A DNA stretch of 5,494 nucleotides from Victivallaceae bacterium (GTDB taxonomy: Bacteria > Verrucomicrobiota > Lentisphaeria > Victivallales > Victivallaceae), in NCBI GenBank assembly GCA_028717165.1, contig JAQUOK010000259.1, forward strand, positions 1 to 5,494. Reading direction: 5' to 3'. Positions 4,168-5,494 of the stretch are shown here, piece after piece. Position numbers and translations under genes: made by a program. Within the stretch, counting starts at the first letter, position 1; every line of letters begins with the position of its first letter. The notes beneath the pieces are model-generated. The model was not told the DNA's origin, made no database searches, and was given only the letters and a program-made list of their open reading frames with translations.

Positions 4168-5494
4168 TTAATAGCGATAGTGTTCCGGTTTGTAGGGACC
4201 GTCTACCGGTATCCCCAGATATTCCGACTGTGACGGAGTCATCCGGGTAAGTTTGGCGCCAAGCTGTTCGAGGTGAAGCGCCGCTACTTCCTCGTCAAGT
4301 TTTTTGGCCAGACGGTAAACCCCGATCTTGCGGTCTTTGTTTTTGGCTATGTCGATCTGCGCCAGAGTCTGGTTGGTAAAACTGTTGGACATGACAAAGC
4401 TCGGATGCCCGGTAGCGCAGCCGAGGTTGACCAGCCGTCCTTCGGCGAGGATATAAATACAATGCCCGTCGGGAAAAGTATAGCGATGGACAGGACATGA
4501 ACTGCCTTTGATCTCTTCTTTGACGACACCGGACATTTTTTCGAGTTTTCCGACCTGAATTTCATTATCAAAATGTCCGATATTGCAGACGATCGCCTGG
4601 TCCTTCATTCTGCTCATGTGTTCCGCCGTAATGACGTCCCTGTTGCCGGTTGTGGTAACATAAATATCCGCCGCCGGCAGAGCATCTTCAACCGTACATA
4701 CTTTTATTCCCGCCATACAGGCCTGCAGCGCACAGATCGGATCAATTTCGCTGACCAGTACCCGGGCGCGCTCGTTATGCATGGCTTCCACACAGCCTTT
4801 ACCGACATCACCGTAGCCGCAAATCATCGCAGTTTTGCCTGAAATCAGCACATCCATGGCGCGTTTGAGCCCGTCGGTCAAGGAATGACGGCAACCGTAA
4901 ACATTGTCGAATTTGCTCTTGGTAACCGAATCATTAACATTGATGGCCTGGAAAAGCAGTTTCCCTTTTTCCGCCATCTGCATCAGGCGGTGCACGCCGG
5001 TGGTGGTTTCTTCTGAAACTCCCGTCATGCCGTCCACAACCTTATGCCAATGACCGGGGTCTTCCGCAAGCACTTTTTTCAACAGTTTATTCACAATTTG
5101 AAGTTCGGTGTTGTCGGTAGGCTCATCAAGAATAGAAGCGTCTTCTTCCGCCTGATAACCGCGATGAATCAATAAAGTGGCATCCCCGCCGTCGTCAACG
5201 ACCTGCTGCGGGCCGCTGCCGTCAGGCCAGGTCATGGCGCGGTAAGTACAGTCCCAATACTCTTCCAGAGTTTCGCCTTTCCAGGCAAAAACCGGGATAC
5301 CGCATTTCGCTATCGCGGCCGCGGCATGATCCTGGGTAGAAAAAATATTGCATGACGCCCAACGTACGTCAGCGCCGAGAGCGGTCAGAGTTTCAATCAG
5401 TACGGCGGTCTGCACAGTCATATGCAGACTGCCCATAACCTTAATGCCTTTAAGCGGTTTTTCTTCGCCGTATTTGCGACGGGTCGCCATCAGA
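4168..5494 (-). CDS. ahcY: Adenosylhomocysteinase (S-adenosyl-L-homocysteine hydrolase), 5' end missing
   Basis: NAD-dependent cytosolic enzyme that splits S-adenosylhomocysteine into adenosine and homocysteine, removing the inhibitory product of SAM-dependent methylation. About 441 residues are present. Counting from the Met at 5490: GSLHMT with His23 (human His55); VVDDGGD (97-103) with the conserved Asp pair; SEETTTG with Glu161 (human Glu156); NDSVTKSKFDN with Lys191 and Asp195 (human Lys186 and Asp190); YGCR with Cys200; NAD-binding GYGDVGKG (225-232); GHFDNEI (305-311); and the C-terminal KPEHYRY, whose Lys and Tyr reach the partner subunit's NAD. The roughly 40-residue insert between the Asp pair and SEETTTG marks the longer bacterial form. 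The Met at 5490 is internal: the preceding codon CTG continues the family's 'LMA.R..YG' stretch and about 30 N-terminal residues lie beyond the edge. The true start and promoter are outside the window. Confidence 0.95.
   Translation of the reverse strand, partial: LMATRRKYGEEKPLKGIKVMGSLHMTVQTAVLIETLTALGADVRWASCNIFSTQDHAAAAIAKCGIPVFAWKGETLEEYWDCTYRAMTWPDGSGPQQVVDDGGDATLLIHRGYQAEEDASILDEPTDNTELQIVNKLLKKVLAEDPGHWHKVVDGMTGVSEETTTGVHRLMQMAEKGKLLFQAINVNDSVTKSKFDNVYGCRHSLTDGLKRAMDVLISGKTAMICGYGDVGKGCVEAMHNERARVLVSEIDPICALQACMAGIKVCTVEDALPAADIYVTTTGNRDVITAEHMSRMKDQAIVCNIGHFDNEIQVGKLEKMSGVVKEEIKGSSCPVHRYTFPDGHCIYILAEGRLVNLGCATGHPSFVMSNSFTNQTLAQIDIAKNKDRKIGVYRLAKKLDEEVAALHLEQLGAKLTRMTPSQSEYLGIPVDGPYKPEHYRY

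Noticed and set aside
4273..4842. Several open frames on both strands inside ahcY
   Set aside because: They are shadows of a strongly conserved enzyme gene; none has a domain or a Shine-Dalgarno.
5491..5494. Final bases as a second adapter remnant (adapter begins AGA)
   Set aside because: Three bases are not significant, and CTG before the ATG fits the conserved Leu of ahcY, so the sequence is plausibly genomic.

Overview
This is a piece of an assembled, probably metagenomic, bacterial contig. Bases 1-14 match the 3' end of an Illumina sequencing adapter, so genomic DNA starts at about base 15. Base composition is moderate. Gene starts are a mix of Shine-Dalgarno led (the toxin-antitoxin pair and the DtxR-type regulator) and starts without a visible Shine-Dalgarno (the desulfurase and TrmH). 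The TrmH protein resembles, from memory, the long form common in Bacteroidota and related phyla. The window alone does not fix the phylum.

Layout, left to right: the last 73 codons of an N-acyl-D-amino-acid deacylase-type amidohydrolase (+); a complete group I cysteine desulfurase of the NifS/IscS family (+); a two-gene toxin-antitoxin module with an AbrB/SpoVT-type antitoxin overlapping a PIN-domain VapC toxin (+); a 375-bp non-coding stretch almost filled by an inverted-repeat element; trmH, a tRNA Gm18 2'-O-methyltransferase (-); a divergently transcribed DtxR/MntR-type metal-responsive repressor (+); a 298-bp non-coding stretch with palindromes; and S-adenosylhomocysteine hydrolase, ahcY (-), cut at its 5' end by the right window edge.

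Apart from vapBC no pair looks like an operon. Strands alternate and the gaps are 70-375 bp. There is a loose metabolic link: TrmH consumes SAM and releases S-adenosylhomocysteine, which AhcY hydrolyses. The two genes are not adjacent and nothing suggests co-regulation.

The least explained sequence is non-coding. Between vapC and trmH lies a 344-bp MITE-like element (2175-2518). It is bounded by 24-bp inverted repeats with 22 matches, and weaker similarity continues inward along both arms. At its centre sit two small hairpins. A related pair of hairpins, with nearly the same two stems and variants of the same loop (GTCTCC, GTCCTC, GTCCCC), occurs again in the gap between the regulator and ahcY. 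This suggests a dispersed palindromic repeat family, and it is the main candidate for something undescribed here.
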